A stretch of DNA of 64,000 bases, from the NCBI GenBank assembly GCA_025175895.1, contig CM046005.1, forward strand, positions 68,906,325 to 68,970,324. The letters are read 5' to 3'. The position numbers were made by a program, and so were the translations under genes. The notes beneath the pieces were generated by a model that ran no database searches, was not told the DNA's origin, and was given only the letters and a program-made list of their open reading frames with translations. Every line of letters starts with the position of its first letter. The first letter of the stretch is position 1. This document shows positions 10,257-21,303 of the stretch, in pieces. Origin of the DNA: Wurfbainia villosa. Lineage: Eukaryota; Streptophyta; Magnoliopsida; Zingiberales; Zingiberaceae.

Positions 10257-13200
10257 ATATTCATTATTGAATGTCATACTATTTTCTCAAACACTTGGGT
10301 ATTAGATATCGGGTGTGACTCACATATATGTAATGATATAAAGGGGCTACGGAATAAAAAAAAAGTTTGGTTAAGGGAGAAGCAGATCTAAATGTTGGCA
10401 ATGGAATCAAGGTTGCTACTCCATATGGGACTATTTTTATAGTTTGATGATTGTTTTTATAATCCTGCATTAATAAAGAGCATTGTTTCTATTTCATATT
10501 TGAATAAGAAAGGTTATCCTTTAACGTTTAGTAATAATTGTTGTTACATTACGTTAAATGGTGTTTTTTATGCTACTGGAATGTTGAATAATGGAATCTA
10601 TATATTTGATACATCCAACGAGATATTCAATATTGAATCGAATAACAAATACGCTAAGTTAGATAATCAGTTAACCTCACGATTGTGACACTATCATTTT
10701 AGTCATATAAGCAAATTTTGCATGTCTAAACTGCATAAGCTTGGCATTTTGGTGTCTTGTGAATCATATTCATTAGACACATGCACTTCATACTTAAAAG
10801 GAAAAGATGACTAAATTACCTTTTAAGGGAAAAGGTGAATGAGCAGTTGAGGTATTAGGTCTTATACATACCAATGTATGTGGACCAATGTCAACTCATG
10901 TCATAGGAGATTATAGCTACTTCGTTACCTTCATTGATGATCACTCACGATACGAGTATTTGTATCCGTTGAGATACAAATCTAAAGTCTTTGAAAAGTT
11001 TAAATATTTCATAAATGAAGTAGAAAAATAAATTGGGAAAAGTATTAAAGTACTTCTATCGGATCGAGGTGGTGAATACATAAGCCAAGAGTTTTAAAAT
11101 TATGTAAGGGATGATGGCATCTTGTCCTAAAAGACTCCACCTTACACGGTACAACATAATGGTGTGGCTGAAAGGTGAAACTGAATCTTGTTGGGCATGG
11201 TTAGGTAAATGATGCAGAATGCAAATCTTCCAAAGTTCTTTTAGAGTTACACACTCTAGACCGTTGTTTACTTGTTAAATAGAGTCCCGACTGAGGCAGT
11301 CTCTACTACACCATATGAGATATAAAAAGGTAGGAAACCTCATTTATCTTATTTGAAGATATGAGATTGTTCTGCTTATGTGAAGAGGACAACATCAGAC
11401 AAGCTAGATGCTAAGTCTGATAAGTGCCTATTTATTGATTACCCTAAGGAAACGAGGGGTTATCAATTATATCATCCCTTGGAACAAAAGGTGTTTGTTT
11501 CAAGACATGTTGTATTCCTAGAGAAGGAGTTTCTCTTACAAAAAAATAGTGGGAGTGAGATTGAACTAAGTGTAGTTCAAGAGACTCCAGTAGATACAAA
11601 AAAGATGCCTAGTCAAGAACAACAGCTAATTAATCATTCAGATGAGGAAATAGTTGAACTTGATGATACACCACCTCCTCGTAGATCTAGTAGGACATGT
11701 AAGATTCTTGAGAGATATGGATTTCGCATAAGTGAATCTACCGACGTGTTGCTCATTGAGAATGAGGAACCTACTAGTTACGAAAAGGTTCTGAAAAGTT
11801 CAGGTAGGGACAAATGGCTAAATGTTATGAAATCTGAAATGGATTTTTTATACGAAAACCAAGTTTGGAACTTGGTGGACCCACCTGAAGGCGTAAGACC
11901 TATTGGGTGTAAGTGAGTTTTCAAGAAGAAAACTTACATGGATGGTAATATAATTACTTATAAAGCAAGGTAAGTGGTAAAAAGATATCATCAAAGGCAA
12001 GGTGTTGACTATGACGAAACTTTTTCACTAGTAGTTATGTTTAAATCCATTCAGATACTCCTGGCCCTAATAGCTCATTATGATTATGAGATATGACAAA
12101 TGGATGTGAAAATAACTTTCATTAATGGAAACCTATCAAAGGATGTGTATATGATACAACTTGAGGGTTTCACATTTATCAATACAAAAAAGGTATGCAA
12201 GCTTCAAAGATCCATTTATGGATTGAAGTAAGCATTTAGGAGTTGGAATGCCCATTTTGATGAGGCAATCAAACAGTTTGATTTCTCACAAATCCTATGT
12301 ATATAAGAAGGTTAGTGGGAGTGTAGTTGGGTTCCTAGTGTTGTATGTCGATGACATACTACTCATAGGAAATGATGTCCTAGTTCTTCAATCCGTTATG
12401 GTTTGTTTGTCCAAAATGTTCTCTATGAAAAACATGAGAGAAGAAATTTATATCTTGGGGATTAAGATTTACAAAGATAGATCGAATCAGTTGCTTGGTC
12501 TTTCACCATCTACATACATAGATAAAGTGCTAAAATAGTTTAGCATAAATGAATCCAAGAAAGGTTTCATTCTCATGAGGCATGAGATTCACCTTCGAAG
12601 TCTATGTGCCCGTGCACTAAAGACGAGATGATTTGCATGAGTCAGATCTCATATGCACCAGCTACGGGATCGATCATGTATGTTATGTTATGTACAAGGC
12701 ATGATGTATCGTATGCTTTGAGTGATACGAGTAGACACCAGTCGAACCCAAGTATGAATCATTGGGTGGCTATCAAGGCAATCCTTAAGTACTTAAGAAG
12801 AACTGAGGATTTATCCTTGGTATATGGAGGAGGTCATATGGTATTAAGAGGGCATACAAATGTCAGGTTCCATATGGATAAGGATGACTCCAAATCATAG
12901 TTTGGATGCATATTCACCCTGAATGAAGATCCAGTTAGTTGGAAAAGTTCCAAACAAGATATCATTGCTGATTCTACCACATAGGCAGAGTACATTGCAG
13001 CTTCTAAAGTAGCAAAGGAGGCGGTATGGATCAAGAAGTTCATCACTGAACTTGTAGTTGTTCCGAGCATTGTTGAAGCATTACTAGTTTACTATGACAA
13101 CAATGTCTGAATAGGTGAAGGAACCACAGTCTGATCAGCGATCCAAGCGCATACTTCATCATTACCATCTGATCAGAGAAATCATAGGTAGAAGAGACGT

Positions 13201-13300
13201 ACAAATAGAGAAAGTTCCCACCGATAGGAATCTAGTAGATCCCTTGACAAAGCCTCTTCCACATGAAAATTTTGAGAGACATATATAGACTTATGGTATT
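10257..13300 (+). pseudogene. Copia B1: decayed pol, protease to RNase H
   Basis: The first half of the element is missing; reading begins at the protease (NTWVLDIGCDSHIC near 10281). It continues through GAG-pre-integrase and integrase (SDRGGEY-like segment near 11061), the integrase-RT linker (11380-11916), RT with the YVDD active site (LYVDDILLIG within 12248-12538) and RNase H up to about 13300. Many stops and several frameshifts make it untranslatable. Around 11341-11400 it shows the unoccupied version of the site where L inserted into B2, with TGAAG present once. Identity to B2 is high, so both are one family. Confidence 0.88.
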
Positions 13301-13338
13301 AGATACCAAGGTAATTGGTTGAAGGCTAAGTGGGAGTA

Positions 13339-14091
13339 TGATGTAATTGAGAGGTGTCCTAAGGCAATCACCTTAGAAGTTATTAATAAAAATCACTATT
13401 TGAGTATATATTGTCTATATATTTGATTGGATCTTAAACTCATCTATTGAAGTCCACAATACGATACATAGCATGAGAGAAATTATGATTGGATCATAAT
13501 TAGTGGGTATCTTATCATGTATAATTATGCAAGTATTAAAACTATCTCTAGTAGATGAATTGATGAGATTGAACATCATCAATTCTATGAGACTAGCACA
13601 TATTATGCTCCTTGGTTTATCTAAATATTTGGTACTCACTAAATGGAAGCATAGGGATGCTGAGAGTGAACGTGTATATGCTAGTTAGGGTAACTAGTTC
13701 ATTGAAGTGACCTACTAGGGGACTTCATATGGTTCTTTTATGTCGATGAAGTTTCATTGTGGCTCGAGTGTGAGCTTCCTTAGACTAGAGGTATTCAAGT
13801 CATCTTGATCATTGCAACTTATACTTTGACGTCTTCGCAGCCATCTCCATAGGAGGTGTAACTCTAGGATGATTGGATATAAGCCAAGTGATCGAAGGTG
13901 GTTGAATAGACCACAGAGGATTCACCACTCCTTATAAAGGAGGTGTATACCCTAGGCCTTTTGTTAGGATTGTTACTTAGAAGTCTCTGGCTAGAGCAAG
14001 CATGTTAAGAAGATGGTCTTCTTGGAAATAAGCAGGAGTAACTTGAATCCACATGATAAGAAACAAACTTGGGCTAGGTGTGACGTAGTCA
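13339..14091 (+). repeat. 3' LTR of copia B1 (753 bp)
   Basis: Follows a polypurine tract (AAGTGGGAGTA) just after RNase H. It starts TGATGTAATTGAGAGGTGTC and ends GACGTAGTCA. A TATAAAGG motif near 13936 is a possible TATA box. The extent is inferred from where the same start sequence recurs at 14093. Confidence 0.7.
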
Positions 14092-14092
14092 G

Positions 14093-14350
14093 TGATGTAA
14101 TTGAGAGGTATCCTAAGACAATCGTCTTAGAAGTTATTAATAAAATTTACTATTTGAGTATACATTTTCAATATATTTGATTGGATCTTAAACTCATCTA
14201 CTGAAGTCCATAATATGATACATTGTATAAGAAAAATTATGATTGGATCACAATTAGTAGGTATCACATCATGTGTAAATATGTAAGTATTGAAACTATC
14301 CCTAGTCAATGAATTGATGAGATTGGATATCATCAATTCTGTGAGACTAG
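14093..14350 (+). repeat. Second, truncated B-family LTR directly after the first
   Basis: Repeats the beginning of the LTR at 13339 (TGATGTAATTGAGAGGTATC) for 258 bp after a single intervening base, then stops at GAGACTAG where LTR C2 begins. It is either a second B element or a tandem LTR arrangement; the rest is not in the window. Confidence 0.75.
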
Positions 14351-15003
14351 TGTTGGTGCAACAATGCCCCAAGTATTTATATGTTTCGATGTTTGGATAA
14401 TCATCTAAGTTAGGCAATACTTTGTGATCTGATTGTGAATGTGTTTAAGTGACAGAAAAATCCAAGTATGAAGACTTGGTAAAGGCAAAGTCCAAGGAAA
14501 AGGCTTGGCGGTGTAAGACCAAGCATGTAGTCTTGGCCACGTAAAGTCCAAGCGGACCTTGGCAAAGGAAGTCCAAATGAAAGTCTTGGCAGCGTAATTC
14601 CAAGCATGTAGTCTTGGCGGCGTAAAGTCCAAGCGCACTTTGGCAAAGGGAAACCCAAGACATGACAAAACCGAAGGAAGCTCTTGGAAGAAAGCGCAAA
14701 GGATGAACAAGTCGCGGACTCGGAGGGATCCTGGAGGCGCAAGGCTTAAGGAAGAGCTAGAAAGTTGAGTCTAGGTCTAGGGAGTCAATTCAAGTATGAA
14801 TTATTCATACGTGCCGATCGAGCAGTGTTATGACGGGCGACCGCCAAACAAATGGCAGATCGGTAAATCAATCGATCAAGGCGAACACGGGCACAGAATG
14901 GAGTCTCACTCAACTGTACACCGTGATCACTCGACTGATCACTCCATCAGTCGACGGATGGAGGGATCAGTCGACTGATGAGCGTGTCGTTGGATGATGA
15001 CGA
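14351..15003 (+). repeat. Partial Sirevirus-like LTR (C2), same family as element C
   Basis: Starts TGTTGGTGCAACAATGCCCC and follows the 5' LTR of element C (60265 onward) for about 650 bp, including the AAGTCCAAG/CTTGGC repeat block (14455-14650) and a palindrome-rich block (14811-14990). It is interrupted by D at 15004. The remaining part, with TATA box and U5, does not reappear in the window. Confidence 0.8.
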
Positions 15004-16053
15004 TGTTGGTGCAGGGGCACTAGATAATCGAACCTTGGTTTTGATGATGGAAAAGATTCAAAGTTAAGCTATTTTGTTATCTCATGTGATATGCTAAGTG
15101 TGCAGGAAGTGTTTAAGCTAAGTCAAAGGTCGAGCGACATCCGGAGAATCTCAAGTTGAGAACCCGTGGTGGTCGGGCGACACCAGGAGAACCTCGGGGA
15201 GTCGAGAAACCTCGGTGGTGACCGAAAGCTAAGTGACAGGTCAAGAGGACCAAAGGTAAGCTCTGTGTGTGGAGCGGTGGTAAGGACACATCCTCGGTTA
15301 GAGGACAATTCTAGGCGTCGATCCGACTAAGGCTTCTGGAGGAATGTTGAAGTCGAGGTCGGACAGTCAAAGGACTGTCACATTGCATGACATTATGCAT
15401 CTATTGTGCTAATCTTGTATTGAATCGAGATGTCGTAGTCGATCAAGGCCGATCGCTAAGAGGATCAGTCGAATGATGTCGACGAATTAGCGCAGTGCAC
15501 AATGTCAAAGAGATAGAGATTGATGCCACCACCTCAGGATAAGATAAGCCGTCACCTTAGGATAAGATAAGCTGCCACCTCAAAATAAGATCCACGAGTT
15601 TTGGATATGGATTGGAACAAATTCCAAGGCGCAAATCTATAAAAAGAGGGGAGGACTCACACCCAAATTCAAGAATCTCCCAAGTGCTCGTGCTCTCTAC
15701 AACGCTACTCTGACCGTGCGCCATCTTCTAATTAATTGTCGGTATTATTATTATCTTTCTGTACTTAATTTGTATAAGGACCGGTAAGGTTGTTGCCGGC
15801 CTTATAATCATTGTAATCGTCTTGTCTCTTACCTCCAACGAGGAAGAGACTTTTAGTGATTGCCCTTCGGAAGCGATCAAGGATCGTAGGGCCTTGGATT
15901 AGCAGCCGGTGGGCTGTGAACCAAGTAAAAAAGCTTTGTGTCTTTCTTGTATTTGTCTTTTAATTTTCTGCTGTGTACTTGGTTTTAATCGTCGAAAAAG
16001 AAAAGTTTTTATGAACGTTATTCACCCCCTCTAGCGCTCATATCGATCCAACA
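15004..16053 (+). repeat. 5' LTR of element D (1,050 bp)
   Basis: Begins TGTTGGTGCAGGGGCAC and ends ATCGATCCAACA two bases before the primer-binding site. A TATA box (TATAAAAA) lies at 15638-15645. The end carries the CACCCCCTCTAGCGC segment found in slightly varied form at the ends of all Sirevirus-like LTRs here. Confidence 0.88.
15638..15645 (+). promoter_or_regulatory. TATA box of the D 5' LTR
   Basis: TATAAAAA followed by GAGGGGAGG; the same element recurs at 19701 in the 3' LTR. It is the probable core promoter, about 410 bp before the LTR end. Confidence 0.6.
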
Positions 16054-16055
16054 AT

Positions 16056-16067
16056 TGGTATCAGAGT
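16056..16067 (+). other. Primer-binding site of element D
   Basis: TGGTATCAGAGT, 11 of 12 bases matching the initiator tRNA-Met complement, two bases after the LTR. Confidence 0.88.
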
Positions 16068-16233
16068 GGGGGCGCTCAGATTCGGTGCAACCACCGGTCG
16101 AGCATTTTCTTTTATTTATTTTTTATTTTTATTTTTAAATATCTCCCGCACTACTAATCCAAGACCAAGTCTTGGGACTTTTTGGTTTGTATTTTTTTTT
16201 GCAAGTTTTAGAAAATCGTTGACCGAGCCAACC

Positions 16234-16596
16234 ATGGAAGAGTCTCCCACAAGGCATAAAGGTAACAATGTCAATTTAAATTTTAAATTTCATATTATTT
16301 GCTTTAAGTGCAGGGAGAGAGGACACTATAAAAATAAGTGTCCTACTCGTAAGACTCGAACGACGCAACCGACGACAAAGGAGACACCATTGCCAAGAAT
16401 CCGGAAGAACAAGGAGCACATCAAGTGCTTCGGGTGCGGAAGATTCGGTCACTACAAGAATCGGTGTCCGGAAAAAAAGGTTAGTAAAGTTAATAATTTT
16501 GAAAAGTTGAGTTTTAGAATAGTTGATAATTTAGATAAATTGTGTAATCGTTGTCAATTAATTAATACTTTAATAATTCAACTAATAAAAAATTAA
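16234..16596 (+). CDS. Element D: short Gag with two zinc knuckles
   Basis: A 120-residue ORF from the ATG at 16234 (ACCATGG context). It has two CCHC knuckles, CFKCRERGHYKNKC and CFGCGRFGHYKNRC, of the CX2CX4HX4C type that binds retroelement RNA, set in a Lys/Arg-rich protein. The N-terminal capsid domain seen in E, F and C is absent: those elements start gag 40-55 bases after the primer-binding site, while here the ATG lies 166 bases away with no capsid motif between. It looks like a Gag that lost its capsid part. It is followed after 44 bases by the Asn-rich ORF. Confidence 0.7.
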   Translation: MEESPTRHKGNNVNLNFKFHIICFKCRERGHYKNKCPTRKTRTTQPTTKETPLPRIRKNKEHIKCFGCGRFGHYKNRCPEKKVSKVNNFEKLSFRIVDNLDKLCNRCQLINTLIIQLIKN

Positions 16597-16640
16597 TTAA
16601 TTCAGATTTAATTAGTTTAAATAATAATAATAATAATATC

Positions 16641-17588
16641 ATGGAAGAAAATGATCAAATTAATCTAACATTTGATAAAATTAACAAAGAGATTAATCAA
16701 ATATTTAGTTTAATCAACATAGATCTAGATCAAGTCAAAGATAAAACCAACCTAGGACTTAATCAGAATAATCAAACCCTTGATCAGAATAATCATACCA
16801 TAGGACAGAATCATCAAATCCTAGATCTGATTAATCTAAATAATTCCGAATTAAAAAATTCTGTTTTGAAAAATTCAACCATAAAAAAATCGAAATTAAC
16901 TTTTAAAAATTTCAAAGATAATCTAAATAATTCTAATAATAATTCTACCTTTAAAAACTCTAACAATTTTATCTTAAATAATTCTAATAATAATTCTACC
17001 TTTAAAAACTCTAATAATCTTATCTTAAATAATTCTAATAATAATTCTACCTTTAAAAACTCTAACAACCTTATCTTAAATAATTCTAATAATAATTCTA
17101 CCTTTAAAAATTCTAATAATCTTATCTTGAATAATTCTTATAATTCTACCTTAAAAAATTCTAATAATTTTAATAATTCTATTTTTAAAAAGTCTAATAA
17201 TCTTATCTTAAAAAATTCTAATAATTCTACTTTTAAAAAGTCTAATAATCTTATCTTGAAAAAGTCTAATAATATTATTTTGAAAAATTCTAATAATCCT
17301 ATTTTAAATAATTCACAATCTAACTTAATTAAAAATTCAAAATTAGATAATCAAACCAATAAAATTAATTATAATAGAGTACCATTTGATTATACACAAA
17401 TTAATAATCTAGTAATTAAACCTTCAACTTTTAAAAATTCAACTAATAAATATGTAGACTTGGGTTACAAGTCTAAGCTAACCAAAAATCAAGATACTAA
17501 AATTTGTAAACCTAATTATAATAAAGTATCTTATAACTATAGAACAAATAAAAGTCTACCTAAGAAAACAACCATTTCTTTAAATTGA
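16641..17588 (+). CDS. Element D: Asn-rich Gag tail with 17-residue repeats
   Basis: An open frame of 315 codons from the ATG at 16641. Residues from about 90 to 220 are built from repeats of a 17-residue unit (NNSNNNSTFKNSNNLIL and variants), followed by shorter NSNN/FKKSNN units; Asn, Ser and Lys dominate. Near the end stands YNRVPFDYTQ, which matches YHNVPFDYGTQ and YHNVPFNYGTT in the Gag tails of F and E. The ORF therefore appears to be the post-knuckle part of Gag, with an Asn-rich repeat in place of the coiled coil those elements have. No enzyme motif is present. It could be decayed low-complexity sequence that stayed open by chance because AAT/AAC/TCT repeats contain no stop. Confidence 0.65.
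   Translation: MEENDQINLTFDKINKEINQIFSLINIDLDQVKDKTNLGLNQNNQTLDQNNHTIGQNHQILDLINLNNSELKNSVLKNSTIKKSKLTFKNFKDNLNNSNNNSTFKNSNNFILNNSNNNSTFKNSNNLILNNSNNNSTFKNSNNLILNNSNNNSTFKNSNNLILNNSYNSTLKNSNNFNNSIFKKSNNLILKNSNNSTFKKSNNLILKKSNNIILKNSNNPILNNSQSNLIKNSKLDNQTNKINYNRVPFDYTQINNLVIKPSTFKNSTNKYVDLGYKSKLTKNQDTKICKPNYNKVSYNYRTNKSLPKKTTISLN
16924..17300 (+). repeat. 51-bp tandem repeat inside the Asn-rich ORF
   Basis: About four close copies of a 51-bp unit (17 codons), then degenerate shorter units of AATTCTAATAAT and TTTAAAAAGTC type. The period is a multiple of three, so expansion or loss of units keeps the frame. Confidence 0.85.
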
Positions 17589-19048
17589 TTGAATGTAGCT
17601 TGCTCATGCATACATATCATTATCATGATTATTTTGTCATGTCATACATACTAGTTTTAAATTCACTCTCATATGGTTAGATAGGAAATAATTAATTAAT
17701 CTTGACAACATAGTATCAGGACGCGGTGAGATGATAATACGTTAAGGAAACGAAGTCAAGTGTATCCGAGTTGGATAAGGAGTATCTAGCTTGGTGCATT
17801 TAACTAAGTGGAACTAACTGAAGCTACCTCACCACATCCTAAACTAGTTAGACTAGGATGTAATCCTAAGTGAATTAAGTGTATAATTTCCTAAGTTGGC
17901 TTTGTCTAAGGAAGTGGTCATTGTTCCGATCAAAGAAGACCCCTGTGCCTCGCCACGACCTGGAATCCCTCTTTTGAAATGTTCACTTAACTAACTAAAG
18001 ATGAAATCCAAATCTAACCCAAGATTAATTAATTTCTAAGGCATTAAATTAAATTCAACTCACAATACCTATAAGAATAACTTGGTTGATCATGTAGAAT
18101 GGGTGAGATGGTAAGGACAACAAATTAAAAATGATTTTGAAAATGATTTCAAAATTTATATACACATAAATAGATTCTTAAAACTATTTTTATTGGTTGT
18201 CATGATTATTGTGTGTAGTTATACGTAGTTTTCAAAACAACTATGCTTCTTAAAATCATGGTTAGTTGACCAATACTAAACGTCTAAATCCTTAGGTCAA
18301 CTTTAGATACCTAGACCCTTTGGACGCTTAGGTGAGCCTTCCTTATGGCCAACAAGGATGTCCTAAGAGTTTGTCAGACAAAAGGGGACACCCTCTAGAT
18401 ATGCCTTCCTTGTGGCTAACAAGGATGTTAGGTTAAGGGGGAGGTTCTAATTGGATAATCATCATAGAAGTTGTTAAAAAATATTTTTTTTTAAAAAAAT
18501 CACCAATACTTTCTAAATTTAAATCCTTCTTTTGATAATATGCCAAGGGGGAGAGAAGACTTAAGTTGGACAAACTTAGTATCTAGCTACCTCCAGTTTG
18601 GCATAAAAACCAATAGACATGAGCCTTTAAAATGTTTTTTTTAATTCTTTCTCAAAATTTTATAACAATGTTAAAGGTTAGGGGGTCACATTCTAACCTA
18701 GGATATACATTGTTGGTGCAGGATCTAGAAACCTAAACTCCTAAACTCTTAAGTATTAAAGGGAGTTAAACATATTAAATCAACTTGATTAGCATGTTTA
18801 AAAATTCTATTTCTTGGCAATGTACCCAATATAAAGTTATTTTTGATATATGTCAAAGGGGGAGAGAGAATAAAGTTAAGAGGTTACTTACTTTTTCTTT
18901 CCCAAAAAGTAATTGTTTTTCAAAACTCACCTAGGGTTAAGGGGGAGGTACCCTTAAGGGGGAGGTTTTGAAAAATGATTGTTCAATGCTTACTGCTTAT
19001 TTTCTCTTAACTTTGAATTGGTTTGCCATAGATCAAAAAGGGGGAGAT
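17589..19048 (+). other. Element D: 3' noncoding region with several polypurine tracts
   Basis: No coding sequence is credible. Purine tracts of the form AAGGGGGAG occur near 18434, 18546, 18856, 18948 and 19037; the last immediately precedes the 3' LTR and is the functional candidate. Multiple polypurine tracts before the 3' LTR are a known Sirevirus trait. The stretch 17900-17959 closely resembles 28567-28627 in the leader of unrelated element H. Confidence 0.7.
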
Positions 19049-19859
19049 TGTTGGTGCAGGGGCACTAGATAATCGAACCTTGGTTTTGATGATGGCAAAG
19101 ATTCAAAGTTAAGCTATTTTGTTATCTCATGTGATATGCTAAGTGTGCAGGAAGTGTTTAAGCTAAGCCAAAGGTGGAGCGACATCCGGAGAATCTCAAG
19201 TTGAGAAACCGTTGTGGTCGGGCGACACCAGGAGAACCTCGGGGAGTCGAGGAACCTCGGTGGTGACCGAAAGCTAAGCGACAGGTCAAGAGGACCAAAG
19301 GTAAGTTCCGTGTGTGGAGCGGTGGTAAGGACACGTCCTCGGTTAGAGGACAATTCTAGGCGTCGATCCGACTAAGGCTTTTCGTTTCAATTTACATGTG
19401 TATTGCTATATCTGAAGTGATCGAGATCATGGCGTAAGAGCATCACATTACGCAGATTATCATACACAGCATAATCTTATGTGAGAATTCCTCAATCATG
19501 AATCAATCATGTGCTATATATGTCAAAATGATCAGTACCTGGGATTAATCCCAATGACCATCAGATGTATGATTTCTCAAATAGAATTATACCACCTCAG
19601 GATAAGATAAGCCGCCACCTCAGGATAAGATAAGCCACCACCTCAAGATAAGATCCATGAGTTTTGGATATGGATTGGAACAAATTCCAATGCGCAAATC
19701 TATAAAAAGAGGGGAGGACTCACACCCAAATTCAAGAATCTCCCAAGTGCTCGTGCTCTCTACAACGCTACTCCGACCGTGCGCCATCTTCTAATTAATT
19801 ATCATTATTATTATTATCTTTCTATACTTAATTTGTATAAGGACCGATAAGGTTGTTAC
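19049..19859 (+). repeat. 3' LTR of element D, first part (continues 25846-25878)
   Basis: Nearly identical to the start of the 5' LTR (TGTTGGTGCAGGGGCAC). It diverges between about 19380 and 19585, where the two LTRs carry different sequence. It is interrupted by E after GTTAC and resumes at 25846 for 33 bp before H begins. Confidence 0.88.
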
Positions 19860-21303
19860 TGTAGGGGATCGATTGGCCGGCTAGAGGGGGGTGAATAGCC
19901 CTCTTACAATGGATGTCGTAATTCGTTCATTCTCGTGTGCTTGTCTACAATTGTCGTTACTATACGCAGCGGAATAACAATAGAAATAATAACAATACAA
20001 GCACAATCAATACACAAGCATATACGTGATTCGGAACCGAATGGTTCCTACTCCACGGGCTGAGCTCAACGAGCTCGTGTTATGCGCACGACACTAACAA
20101 CACTCCTTATCGACTACACGTCGGAGGTGGAGAAACCTCTCACAAGCTATTACAACAAGTAATATGAAATACAAGAAGAAATACAAAGACAATACAAAAG
20201 AGAACTTTTACACAATTGCTTTGATCGCTTTCTTGTTGCTTGCTTTGATTGGCCCTTGAAGGACTGGAATGCAGCAGCAATTCCCCTCCAATAGCTCCAC
20301 AAAAACCATGGCAAAAACCTCCATCTCGAGCTCCTTTTATAACTCGTGATCGAGTGTTTCGTACCTAGCACGATCGCCAAAGGCCCCGATCGCTCCCTGT
20401 CGTTGTCTCACAACGGCCAGAGCCACGTTGGACACGGTCCAACGGATCACCTACCCGTCGACTAATGATGCCCATCACCGATCAGGACTCAAGAGTCGAT
20501 CGCTAGTCGACTACGAGCGCTCTGCGGCTCACGACACTCCCATCACCGACCGCCATCCTCAAGAATCCTGATCGGGCCGATCGATCGCTACCCATGGCAA
20601 TGATCGCCAAGGTAAAACCCTAGCCTTACACCGCCGAACTCTAGTCGACTTGGATCACCAACCGCAAGACCTATGCCAATGATCGACCGATGTCGGCAAA
20701 ACCTCAAACACCAAGTTGTTTGAGCATCCGACCATCGTAAACCTCAAACATCAAGTTTGAGCCTCCGACACTCCTTCTTAGCCACTTGGCCAAGTCCACC
20801 TTATCCTCATGGAGTTCCCCACAAGCTCTCTTCCCTCGCCTACGCCCCTCGGACGCGCCAAGCGACGCGGCCGAACGTCATCCTTCGCGTCTCATGCCCT
20901 AGAAGTATGCTTCCCTTTGGGCTCACTCCATTCGCTCCCCATCCGACGGTCCCTCGGATGCACCAAGCGCATGACTTCACAATGCCATCCTTCACCGACT
21001 CAAGGACCCGAGCCTAGTGAACTTGCCAAGTTCTCAAGACTTCCCAAATGCACCAAGCGCATGGCTTCGCAATGCATTTCTCACCAAGCACCAAGCGCAC
21101 GACTTCGCAATGCTTTGGACTTTCCCATGCCAAGGCTTCCCCCTTGGACTTCCACACCAAGCTCCATGCTTGGATTTTCCATGCCAACCCCATGTTGGAC
21201 TTTCCCATGACAATCCCATGTCATGAGTTTTGTCTATCATCAAAATACTATCAAGGTATTGCTCGAGTCAAACTCGAGTCAACCTGGGCCAATTGCACCA
21301 ACA
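19860..21303 (-). repeat. 3' LTR of element E
   Basis: Plus-strand edges are TGTAGGGGATCG and TTGCACCAACA. A TATAAAAGGAG box (minus strand, near 20333-20342) is present. The end facing the interior is followed by a polypurine tract. ORFs at 20757-21326 are repeats of a Pro/Cys-rich reading of the AAGTCCAAG array and are not genes. Confidence 0.9.
20334..20341 (-). promoter_or_regulatory. TATA box in the E 3' LTR
   Basis: The minus strand reads TTATAAAAGGAGCTCG. The other E LTR lacks this segment: around 24865 it has a different, T-rich sequence between the same flanks. Confidence 0.55.

Noticed and set aside
9980..10270. Hydrophobic 96-residue ORF resembling a membrane protein, and similar ORFs at 46878-47176 and 55439-55737
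   Set aside because: All are the same U5 part of Tekay-type LTRs read in one direction; the hydrophobicity comes from GT-rich sequence.
16641..17588. Host Asn-rich prion-like gene
   Set aside because: It sits between a primer-binding site and polypurine tracts of element D and ends with a Gag-tail motif shared with E and F.
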